A stretch of DNA of 64,000 nucleotides, from positions 1 to 64,000 of the forward strand of contig NZ_CANLRP010000019.1 in the NCBI RefSeq assembly GCF_947493425.1. The letters are read 5' to 3'. Positions 54,430-62,041 of this stretch are shown in pieces. Position numbers and translations under genes: made by a program. Each line of letters starts with the position of its first letter. Within the stretch, counting starts at the first letter, position 1. The notes under the pieces are model-generated. The model saw only the letters and a program-made list of their open reading frames with translations, was not told the DNA's origin and ran no database searches. This stretch comes from an uncultured Microscilla sp. (lineage in GTDB: Bacteria; Bacteroidota; Bacteroidia; Cytophagales; Microscillaceae).

Positions 54430-55710
54430 ATGAATATAAAAATCACTTCAAATACATTCATAAACATTAAATCATCGCTTTTTTTCAAAAACAGCTTGCA
54501 ATACCATATATCATACTTCCTTTTAGTGTGCATTGCTTTTACCCTCCCTTTACATACACAGCTCAATAGCATTTTAATTATCAGTTTTTGTCTAAGCCTC
54601 TTTTTTCAAAAAAAACTCAAGAAAAGGTTTGCTAATCTGTTAGACAATCAATTTTTCTATTTATTCATTAGTCTCTACCTCATTCAACTAATTGGCTTAA
54701 TATATACAACCAACTTTCACGATGCCTTATATAAATTAGAAACCAAGTTATCTCTTTTGATTCTCCCTATTGCATTAGGAGTTTTACCCAAGCTCAATAA
54801 TAAACAAATCCATATTATTGTCGCCAGTTTTGCCTTATCTTGCCTTCTTACCACTTTCTACTATTTTATTATTACTACCCAGGCTTTTTGGCTGGGTCAA
54901 GCCCCCTCTTTTCCAGAATCAGCAGTTTTCTTAAAAAATATTTCTCCTATAGGTACCGTGTATGTAGGTATGTATAACATATTTGCCATATTTTCTATCT
55001 TATACATTCTACTCAAGGACTGGAAGCCCACTCCCATTTTTCTCAAAGTGTTCTCTATAGTAGGGATACTGGTGCTTTATGCTTTTGTCATTCTGATTGG
55101 AGCTCGTACAGCATTGTATATCTCGTTTTTATTTGTTGTAATATACCTCGCCTATAACTTCTATACACGCCAAAACTATCATCTTAGCACTATTCTACTC
55201 GCCATCGTATCATTAACCATTACTGGGTACTTTGCCTACAAAAATGATATCAATAATAAAGTTACCTCTGTATTTGACGCAAAACCTGAGTACAACACGC
55301 TTGACCTTAGAATGGTGCAATGGGGATGTGCCGCAAAAATACTCTTGGACAGCAACCACTCTTTATTTTTTGGTGTAGGCACTGGCGATGTTCAAAAACA
55401 CATTGGTGATTGTTATGTAAATCAAAATTATGGCAGCTTAAAAGACTCTTTTAATGCTCACAATGAATATATAGAAGAAGCTTTGCGACATGGGCTGATA
55501 GGTCTTTTTGTCTTCTTATCAGCATTACTCATTCCTTTTTACCTCAGTATCTACGAAAGACGTAGCTATTTGTACTTCTTATTTCTACTAATTTTTATTA
55601 TTTGGAGTTTTACAGAATCTACGCTTAGCACTCAAAAAGGGACTGTATTTTATGCTTTTTTTAATTCTTTGTTATTTTTTCATTTTGTCAATAAGCATAA
55701 GACAAAATAA
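54430..55710 (+). CDS. O-antigen ligase/polymerase-family membrane protein (paralogue 2)
   Basis: About 426 residues from the ATG at 54430; a GTG at 54415 would add five residues. It has about 10-12 membrane helices and the loop signatures LRMVQWGCAAKIL, FGVGTGDVQKHIGDC and FNAHNEYIEEALRHGLIG. It is a clear paralogue of the gene at 51466 and shares the N-terminal LYTTNFHDALYKLETKLSLL pattern with it (there NKSEGFIELEKRLSLL). The pair may separate polymerisation from ligation. Confidence 0.78.
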   Translation: MNIKITSNTFINIKSSLFFKNSLQYHISYFLLVCIAFTLPLHTQLNSILIISFCLSLFFQKKLKKRFANLLDNQFFYLFISLYLIQLIGLIYTTNFHDALYKLETKLSLLILPIALGVLPKLNNKQIHIIVASFALSCLLTTFYYFIITTQAFWLGQAPSFPESAVFLKNISPIGTVYVGMYNIFAIFSILYILLKDWKPTPIFLKVFSIVGILVLYAFVILIGARTALYISFLFVVIYLAYNFYTRQNYHLSTILLAIVSLTITGYFAYKNDINNKVTSVFDAKPEYNTLDLRMVQWGCAAKILLDSNHSLFFGVGTGDVQKHIGDCYVNQNYGSLKDSFNAHNEYIEEALRHGLIGLFVFLSALLIPFYLSIYERRSYLYFLFLLIFIIWSFTESTLSTQKGTVFYAFFNSLLFFHFVNKHKTK

Positions 55711-55782
55711 TATTTCACGCCTCAACATTCTCTTAGAAAAATGCAACCTCAGGAAATTTAGGATTATTGAGCCCTTTAGTTC

Positions 55783-55790
55783 TAAATTTG
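55783..55790 (+). promoter_or_regulatory. Candidate -7 element before wcaJ
   Basis: TAAATTTG matches TAnnTTTG, 30 bases before the wcaJ ATG. A TTG lies only 13 bp upstream, which is too close for the usual spacing, so support is moderate. Confidence 0.35.
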
Positions 55791-55819
55791 CGTATACAGA
55801 ATAAAAATGAGTGAAAACC

Positions 55820-57199
55820 ATGACACACCAATACTCTAAGTTTCTCCATCCATTGTATCTAATTGGAGACTTACTCTTATTAAATTTATCTTTTATAGGG
55901 GCTTTTGCATATCAATTTGCAAGCCTAAAACTAACTCAAACACCTTACTTTTTCCTGATGATATTCTTCAACATCATCTGGATTTTTGTATCAGTATTAT
56001 TAGACAACCATGAAAAAAACCGCATGGCTACTGATACTGCTATTGTCAAAAAAATAGCTAAAGGGTTGGGGTTACATATAGCTACCATAGCCACTATTTT
56101 ACTATTTCTTAAGGCTGTGTACTTTTCTCGTTTACACCTTGTATGTACCTATGCCCTGTTTGGCGCACTAATCATTGCTTGGAGAATATCTTTTATCTAC
56201 TTTCTGCGAAGTTATCGTACTAAAGGGTACAACTTTAGATCTTATGTTATTGCAGGTATGAGTTCTTCGGGGCAATCACTGCTTCAGCTATATAACAAAC
56301 ATCCAGAATTTGGTTATCGTTTTATGGGTTATTTTGACAATAAAGTAACAGGAGATAAAGTTTTAGGTAAAATCTGTGATATTCAAAACTATGTCAAAGA
56401 AAATAATATAGATGAAGTTTACTGCTCTGTATCAGATATAGATAAAAGCTATGTCAAAGATTTGGTAAAATTTGGCGATCAAAATATGGTCAGAGTAAAA
56501 CTATTGTCGTCATCACAAGACAGCACAACTGCTCAAAAACTATTTGCGGTACAATATGGCAATTTAAACGTATTCTCATTTAGAAATGAACCTTTAAATG
56601 ACTCCTTTAGTAAAGTCTCAAAACGAATTTTTGATATTGTGTTTTCATCGCTTGTAATGATTTGTATACACTCTTGGCTAGTGCCTATTATAGCCATATT
56701 AATAAAAATGGATTCAAAAGGCCCTGTGTTTTTTAAGCAAAAAAGAACAGGGCGTGATGGCAAAGAATTCTGGTGTTTGAAGTTTCGTACAATGAAGGTG
56801 AATAACGACTCAGATTCTAAACAAGCCACCAAAAACGATCATAGAATTACACCTCTAGGGGCATTCCTTCGTAAATCGAGTATAGATGAATTACCTCAAT
56901 TTATCAACACTTTTCTTGGGGATATGTCTGTAGTTGGTCCCAGGCCTCATATGCTCAAACACACAGAGTATTATTCTCAGGAAGTGGACAAGTTTATGGT
57001 TCGTCACCTTGTAAAACCAGGCATTACAGGCTTAGCACAAACCAAAGGTTTCAGGGGAGAAACCAAAGAAGTCTCTGCAATGAAAAACCGAGTAAGAATG
57101 GATGTTTTTTATGTTGAAAACTGGTCATTATTTTTAGATATTAAAATCATATTTATGACTGTATTTAACATGATTCGTGGAGAAAAGAATGCTTACTAA
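55820..57199 (+). CDS. wcaJ: Undecaprenyl-phosphate hexose-1-phosphate transferase (WcaJ-type)
   Basis: The 459-residue polyisoprenyl-phosphate hexose-1-phosphate transferase has four N-terminal membrane helices, a CoA-binding-like middle domain, a fifth helix near residue 280, and the C-terminal sugar-transferase domain. That domain contains KRIFDIVFSSL, GPVFFKQKRTGRDGKEF, LKFRTMKV, LRKSSIDELPQF and VGPRPHMLKH. It starts glycan assembly by loading a sugar-1-phosphate on the lipid carrier. The ATG at 55820 is preferred over the GTG at 55811. A strong terminator follows, so this ends the main locus transcript. Confidence 0.92.
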   Translation: MTHQYSKFLHPLYLIGDLLLLNLSFIGAFAYQFASLKLTQTPYFFLMIFFNIIWIFVSVLLDNHEKNRMATDTAIVKKIAKGLGLHIATIATILLFLKAVYFSRLHLVCTYALFGALIIAWRISFIYFLRSYRTKGYNFRSYVIAGMSSSGQSLLQLYNKHPEFGYRFMGYFDNKVTGDKVLGKICDIQNYVKENNIDEVYCSVSDIDKSYVKDLVKFGDQNMVRVKLLSSSQDSTTAQKLFAVQYGNLNVFSFRNEPLNDSFSKVSKRIFDIVFSSLVMICIHSWLVPIIAILIKMDSKGPVFFKQKRTGRDGKEFWCLKFRTMKVNNDSDSKQATKNDHRITPLGAFLRKSSIDELPQFINTFLGDMSVVGPRPHMLKHTEYYSQEVDKFMVRHLVKPGITGLAQTKGFRGETKEVSAMKNRVRMDVFYVENWSLFLDIKIIFMTVFNMIRGEKNAY

Positions 57200-57256
57200 G
57201 CGATTGAAAAAAGCTCGTTAAAAGTATTGATTACTTTTAGCCAATCATCATATAAT

Positions 57257-57305
57257 ATCGTATCATTACAATGGTAACCATCCTATAATGATGCGATTTT
57301 TTTTT
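57257..57305 (+). terminator. Intrinsic terminator at the end of the polysaccharide locus
   Basis: ATCGTATCATTA (57257-57268) pairs with TAATGATGCGAT (57286-57297), with one U-G pair in plus-strand RNA, and is followed by nine T. An inner ATGGTAACCAT palindrome sits in the loop. It lies 58 bases after the wcaJ stop. Confidence 0.88.
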
Positions 57306-57417
57306 ATACTGCCATTACAAATTTAATTATATATAAAGTATATTACTTCACAATCCGATATAAATGCCTTACCTTCAAGTAATTGGTTTCATTCATTTAT
57401 AAATTTTCACTTTATTA

Positions 57418-58479
57418 ATGACTCTTTTTTTAACGTTTGTTACCTCTCTAATTATTACTTACCTAAGCATACCATCTATCATAAAAGTGGCAGATGAAAA
57501 GCACCTTTATGACCTTCCAAACGAAATAAAAACTTCACACAGTACAGGTATTCCAACATTAGGTGGCATTGCTATTTTTGGTGGAACCCTCATTACCAGC
57601 ACCTTCTTTATAGAGTTTGACACCATCCCCCGATTCAATTATATATTATGCGCTATGACTTTACTGTTTTTTACAGGTGTCAAAGACGATGTCATTCCTT
57701 TAACCCCCAGCAAAAAGTTCATCGCTCAAGTGATTTCGGCAAGCATAATTGTATTTAAGGCTAACATACGACTTACAAGTTTATATGGATTGTTTGGTAT
57801 ACAAGCCTTGCCTTATTGGATAAGTATTGGCATTTCATTATTTACGATTATTGTAATTATTAATGCTTTTAATCTAATTGATGGAATTAATGGGCTTACA
57901 GGTGGGGTAGGTATTATTGTGAGCCTTACATTCGCTTTCTTTTTTTATCAAATACAGGAAATAGGCTGGGTCATTTTTATATTGGCATTGTGCGGTAGTT
58001 TAATGGCATTTTTAAAGTTTAATTTTGCCAATAAGATTTTTATGGGTGATACAGGTTCACTATTGGTAGGTTGTATATCAGTAGTGCTATGTATAAGTTT
58101 CATAGAACACCCTGAGGTACAAAAAAAGTATTCTAACTCTTTTACCCCTGTTTTTGCTTTTTGCATCCTTATTATCCCTTTATTTGATACTCTCAGGGTT
58201 TTTACCATCAGAATATTTAATAAGAAATCACCTTTTCAGGGAGACAGAAAACACTTGCATCATATATTGGTAGATGGAGGACTCGCCCACTGGCAAGCCT
58301 CCTTTATTATGTACCTTGCCAACCTCAGTATTATTCTATTGGCATACTCTCTCAAACATATCAGTGCTTTGTTCTTACTCTTTGGTGTATTGGCATTATG
58401 TACGGTTTCAAGCTTTTTATTGGTATATTTTCATAAGCCTAAATCCAGTATAAATAAACCACAAGCCATTAAGCAATAG
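57418..58479 (+). CDS. wecA: WecA/MraY-family UDP-HexNAc-1-phosphate transferase
   Basis: The 353-residue integral membrane protein has about 10-11 helices. Family motifs present are STGIPTLGGIAIFGG, GVKDDVIPLTPSKKF (catalytic Asp pair), INAFNLIDGINGLTGG, MGDTGSLLVG and the histidine motif RKHLHHILVD. It transfers GlcNAc-1-P (or a related HexNAc-1-P) from UDP to undecaprenyl phosphate, and MraY is excluded by the WecA-type HLHH motif. It lies behind the locus terminator with its own leader. Its stop codon is only 4 bases from the convergent moxR stop. Confidence 0.9.
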   Translation: MTLFLTFVTSLIITYLSIPSIIKVADEKHLYDLPNEIKTSHSTGIPTLGGIAIFGGTLITSTFFIEFDTIPRFNYILCAMTLLFFTGVKDDVIPLTPSKKFIAQVISASIIVFKANIRLTSLYGLFGIQALPYWISIGISLFTIIVIINAFNLIDGINGLTGGVGIIVSLTFAFFFYQIQEIGWVIFILALCGSLMAFLKFNFANKIFMGDTGSLLVGCISVVLCISFIEHPEVQKKYSNSFTPVFAFCILIIPLFDTLRVFTIRIFNKKSPFQGDRKHLHHILVDGGLAHWQASFIMYLANLSIILLAYSLKHISALFLLFGVLALCTVSSFLLVYFHKPKSSINKPQAIKQ

Positions 58480-58483
58480 TTTG

Positions 58484-59449
58484 CTATAGCATATTTTCAA
58501 TAATGTTATCTATGGTTACTCCCTCAGCTTCAGCTTTAAAGTTACGCACAATTCTATGACGCAAAATGGGGTAGGCTACTGCCTTGATGTCTTCTATATC
58601 TGGAGAATACTTGCCTGATAGTAAGGCGTTACATTTAGCCCCTAAGATCAGGTTTTGCGAAGCACGAGGTCCAGCTCCCCACTCAAGGTATTCGTTGGCT
58701 TCTTTAGCTGCCCTTTCTGTTCCTGGGCGAGTCTTATGTACCAAACCTACAGCATACTCTACTACATTATCAGGTACAGGCACTTTTCTTACTAACTCTT
58801 GAAAGGCCACAATTTCTTCACCCGATAAAACTTTATTTACGACTGGTTTTTCTTTTACTGTGGTTCGTTTTACAATGTCTACTTCTGCCTGATAATCAGG
58901 GTAATCAAGAAATACATTGAACATAAAACGGTCTAGCTGCGCTTCTGGCAATGGGTAAGTCCCTTCTTGTTCAATAGGGTTTTGGGTAGCCAACACAAAA
59001 AACGGGCGATCAAGTTGATAGCGTTTACCTGCAATGGTTACCGAATACTCTTGCATAGACTCTAGCAAAGCAGCCTGAGTTTTGGGAGGGGTACGGTTGA
59101 TCTCATCGGCCAAAATAATATTTGAAAATATTGGTCCTTGTACAAACTGAAAATTACGCTGTTGATCAAGGGTTTCTGAACCTAAAATATCTGAAGGCAT
59201 TAAATCGGGCGTAAACTGAATACGATTGAAGTTAAGCTCAAGACTCGATGCAATTGTTTGAATCAATAGTGTCTTTGCTAAGCCTGGTACTCCTACCAAC
59301 AAACAGTGCCCCTGACAAAAAATAGCAGTTAATAACAGGTGTACTACCTCTTCTTGCCCTACGATTACTTTTGAGATTTCTTTACGAATATCTTGGTAAG
59401 CAGTGTGTAATGCTTTGGCAGCATCTACCTCAGATGCGAATTTTTCCAT
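58484..59449 (-). CDS. moxR: MoxR-family AAA+ ATPase
   Basis: The 321-residue AAA+ protein has Walker A GVPGLAKT (53-60), Walker B IILADEIN (111-118), RTPPKTQAALLESMQEYSVT, sensor ATQNPIEQEGTYPLPEAQLDRFMF and GPRASQNL near the C-terminus. MoxR ATPases act as chaperones for maturation of enzyme complexes or VWA-domain partners; no VWA or DUF58 gene lies downstream here, since the next gene is convergent. It is separated from the surA operon by a strong terminator. Confidence 0.92.
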   Translation of the reverse strand: MEKFASEVDAAKALHTAYQDIRKEISKVIVGQEEVVHLLLTAIFCQGHCLLVGVPGLAKTLLIQTIASSLELNFNRIQFTPDLMPSDILGSETLDQQRNFQFVQGPIFSNIILADEINRTPPKTQAALLESMQEYSVTIAGKRYQLDRPFFVLATQNPIEQEGTYPLPEAQLDRFMFNVFLDYPDYQAEVDIVKRTTVKEKPVVNKVLSGEEIVAFQELVRKVPVPDNVVEYAVGLVHKTRPGTERAAKEANEYLEWGAGPRASQNLILGAKCNALLSGKYSPDIEDIKAVAYPILRHRIVRNFKAEAEGVTIDNIIENML

Positions 59450-59634
59450 GTAGTTTTAGGTTCATGTCTTGTCCCTTTTGGACAAAGTTGGTTTAACAAT
59501 AGTTTATATGTACTAACTCTAAAAATAATCATAGAATCTTAATAAATGCTAATTATTTTCAGCTTTATTTTAAAGTTTATCAATTATTTAACACCCATAC
59601 AAACAACTATTTTGTGTGCTTACCAACGCACTGT

Positions 59635-59689
59635 TTTATAAAAACAGACAATGCCTACAATCAGAAACAACTCTGACTATAGGCATTGT
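59635..59689 (-). terminator. Intrinsic terminator of the PPIase operon
   Basis: ACAATGCCTA (59648-59657) and TAGGCATTGT (59680-59689) form a perfect 10-bp stem, extended by TCAGA/TCTGA (59661-59665 and 59672-59676). On the minus strand a T-run (complement of AAAAACAG) follows. It lies 28 bases beyond the surA stop. Confidence 0.85.
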
Positions 59690-59716
59690 GCTAAACAAGG
59701 TTTCTATAAGGCAAGG

Positions 59717-61099
59717 TCAATTACTACTCAGTACTTTACAGTCTTTATAGGCTTTATCAATTTTGATAAACATTTCACCTTTTACTTTATTAAACCATTT
59801 ATTAATTGCCCGTGCTTTTTTATCATTAAGCGCAGCATTATAAATTTTTTGGTAATCTTTAGAAAGGGCTGCCATATGCCCAGATATTTTTTTCTTGAAA
59901 TAAATTATTCTGACAGCCGTTTTTCCATCATCAGTACGATAAGACTGAGGAGGAGTAATCGTACCTACCTTCATTGTATCTAAGGTCAAAAACAAGTACG
60001 AATCCAAATCATTGGTAGCAATCATACTAGCTCCGGTAGCCTGACTAGTCAACATGCCTCCGTTCCCAGCGGTTATTTTATCATCTGAAAAATTTTTAGC
60101 TGCTACTTCAAACTTCAAACTATCTTTTACAATACGGGTACGAATACTATCTAAAAAATGACTGGCTTCTCCTACATCTACCAACGAGTAGTCTGGTTTT
60201 AAGAAAATATGACGAGTATTGAACTCATTTCCTCGACGCTCTAGCAGTTGTATCACATGAAAACCTAATTGAGTTTCTATCACCTTTGAAATTTCATTCT
60301 TTTTCAAACGAAATACTGCGGCCTCAAATTTTGGAACAAAAACCCCTCTGGTTTGCCATCCTAGGTTCCCCCCTTGCTTGGCACTTACATAGTCTTGCGA
60401 AAATTCTTGCGCTAGTTGAGCAAAATCTTCGCCTTTCATTAAACGGTCTCTTATTTTTTCGAGTTTTTGTCTGATTTTCTGCTTTTGCTCTTTGGTGGGC
60501 TCTGGTATTTTCACAATATGCCCTACCTCTACTTCGTCCGAAAAGTAAGGTAGGCTATCTTTAGGAATTGAATCAAAATATTGCCTTACCTCCTTTGGGG
60601 TAATTTTCACGGTAGAGGTAATCTCTCCATTCATCTTTGATACCGTCATTTGTTCTTTCAAAATATCGCGGATATCTTCTTTAATTTGATCCATTGTTTT
60701 ACCATAGAGTTTTTCCAACTGTTGCTTTTCTCCCCCTACACTCTTCAGCATATAATCAATTCTTCTATCAAGCTGCAAGTTTACCTCTACATCACTTACA
60801 ATGACTGAATCAATCTCAGCCTTGGCTACCAGAAGCTTTTGGATAATCATTTCTTCCAAAATTTTACACTTCAAATCTTTTTCAGGGGCTGTTGTCTGAC
60901 TTTGAGAAATGATCTCAAGGTACCTTTGCTGTAAATCTGACTCTAGTATAATGTTATTATTTACTTTCGCTATAATTTTATCGACAAGCTGTCCACCACC
61001 CTGTGCCATGCTCATAGAAGAGAAACCTATGGCAAGGCATAGTAATAAGACTTTTATGTACGATTTAAAAATCAACTTTTGCATGATATTTTGCTGCAT
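59717..61099 (-). CDS. surA: SurA-like periplasmic peptidyl-prolyl isomerase
   Basis: The 460-residue protein has a signal peptide (to about residue 32, ending SMAQ) and an N-terminal helical chaperone domain (DKIIAKVNNNIILESDLQQR). Two parvulin-like domains follow: the first starts at VEVGHIVKIP and includes AKQGGNLGW, the second starts at NTRHIFLKP and includes AGNGGML. The protein escorts unfolded outer-membrane proteins and isomerises prolyl bonds. It abuts the lipoprotein gene upstream, so the three form one operon. Confidence 0.9.
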   Translation of the reverse strand: MQQNIMQKLIFKSYIKVLLLCLAIGFSSMSMAQGGGQLVDKIIAKVNNNIILESDLQQRYLEIISQSQTTAPEKDLKCKILEEMIIQKLLVAKAEIDSVIVSDVEVNLQLDRRIDYMLKSVGGEKQQLEKLYGKTMDQIKEDIRDILKEQMTVSKMNGEITSTVKITPKEVRQYFDSIPKDSLPYFSDEVEVGHIVKIPEPTKEQKQKIRQKLEKIRDRLMKGEDFAQLAQEFSQDYVSAKQGGNLGWQTRGVFVPKFEAAVFRLKKNEISKVIETQLGFHVIQLLERRGNEFNTRHIFLKPDYSLVDVGEASHFLDSIRTRIVKDSLKFEVAAKNFSDDKITAGNGGMLTSQATGASMIATNDLDSYLFLTLDTMKVGTITPPQSYRTDDGKTAVRIIYFKKKISGHMAALSKDYQKIYNAALNDKKARAINKWFNKVKGEMFIKIDKAYKDCKVLSSN

Positions 61100-62041
61100 T
61101 TAATAAATTTTAATTTTTTTAGACTTTTGTGCCTTTTTAAGAATGTCTTCTTCCATTTTTTGAATCAACTCAACCTTTCTTTTCTGCAAAATTAATTCAA
61201 CAATGTGTGGTTTTGCAAACTCATAAGGAGTCTCTTGATTGACTAATTTAAAATCACGCACTTTAAGATAATACACATACTTTTTATCTTGTTTGCGTGA
61301 ATACTGAAACTTACTTTGCTTTAATAAGGCGGCTTTATCATTTACTCCATTAAATGGTGTGTTATTGATAAGGTCATCAACCCCTACCCAAGTACTATCT
61401 TCTATATGATAAAACTCGGCTGATTTTACACAAAAATCTCTAAGAGTTTTTTTTCGATTGGCATTTGTACTCATTAGTAGTTTACCTACTTTTAAACTTG
61501 CCGAAGAATCTCTGCCAGTGCTCGCCAAAGGAATTTTAATTAATATACCTTTGATAATATGCTGTTTGAGTACAAAATTCCCTTTATTGGCTTCGTAGTG
61601 CGTCTTCACCTCACTATCTTTCACTAAAGTATCAAGGTTATTATTTACATGCCGCTCTTCAAGCACATACCTCAACAAGTTATCTTTAAATTTTTTTACC
61701 TTTTGTTTTACTTCGTCTTTGTCTATTTTTTTCTGATTACGGGCTTCCTCTAACACCACTTCACGTTTAACCCAAGCATCAATATAGTCTCTCACTAGTC
61801 TGGCACTATCCTTAGCGAGCATTCCAGGGTGTATTACCCCCTGAAGATCGTCAGCATATAGTATGGAGGCTCCCACTTGAGCAATTTTTTTTGACTTCCC
61901 CGTTTTCCCACTTCCAACACCACTATCACCTTGCCAAAGGCTACAGGCAGATAAGCAAACCGAGGTCAACAAGAAAATGAATACGCTCCTACTATTGACA
62001 CTACAAACTAAGTCCAGAAATATTGTTTTCATTCCTCTCAT
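61100..62041 (-). CDS. PpiC/SurA-like periplasmic lipoprotein
   Basis: The 313-residue protein has a lipoprotein signal peptide (SVCLSAC with Cys about residue 33). The sequence then has the SurA N-terminal helical pattern (AQVGASILYADDLQGVI, VRDYIDAWVKREVVLEEARN) and a tail common to PPIase chaperones. No complete parvulin core is evident, so it may be a chaperone-only member. Its ATG overlaps the stop of the upstream gene (ATGA), showing translational coupling. Confidence 0.75.
   Translation of the reverse strand: MRGMKTIFLDLVCSVNSRSVFIFLLTSVCLSACSLWQGDSGVGSGKTGKSKKIAQVGASILYADDLQGVIHPGMLAKDSARLVRDYIDAWVKREVVLEEARNQKKIDKDEVKQKVKKFKDNLLRYVLEERHVNNNLDTLVKDSEVKTHYEANKGNFVLKQHIIKGILIKIPLASTGRDSSASLKVGKLLMSTNANRKKTLRDFCVKSAEFYHIEDSTWVGVDDLINNTPFNGVNDKAALLKQSKFQYSRKQDKKYVYYLKVRDFKLVNQETPYEFAKPHIVELILQKRKVELIQKMEEDILKKAQKSKKIKIY

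Noticed and set aside
58482-58491. TGCTATAGCA palindrome shared by the convergent wecA and moxR stops as a bidirectional terminator
   Set aside because: Only a 10-bp palindrome with no T-run on either strand; probably chance overlap of two stop regions.
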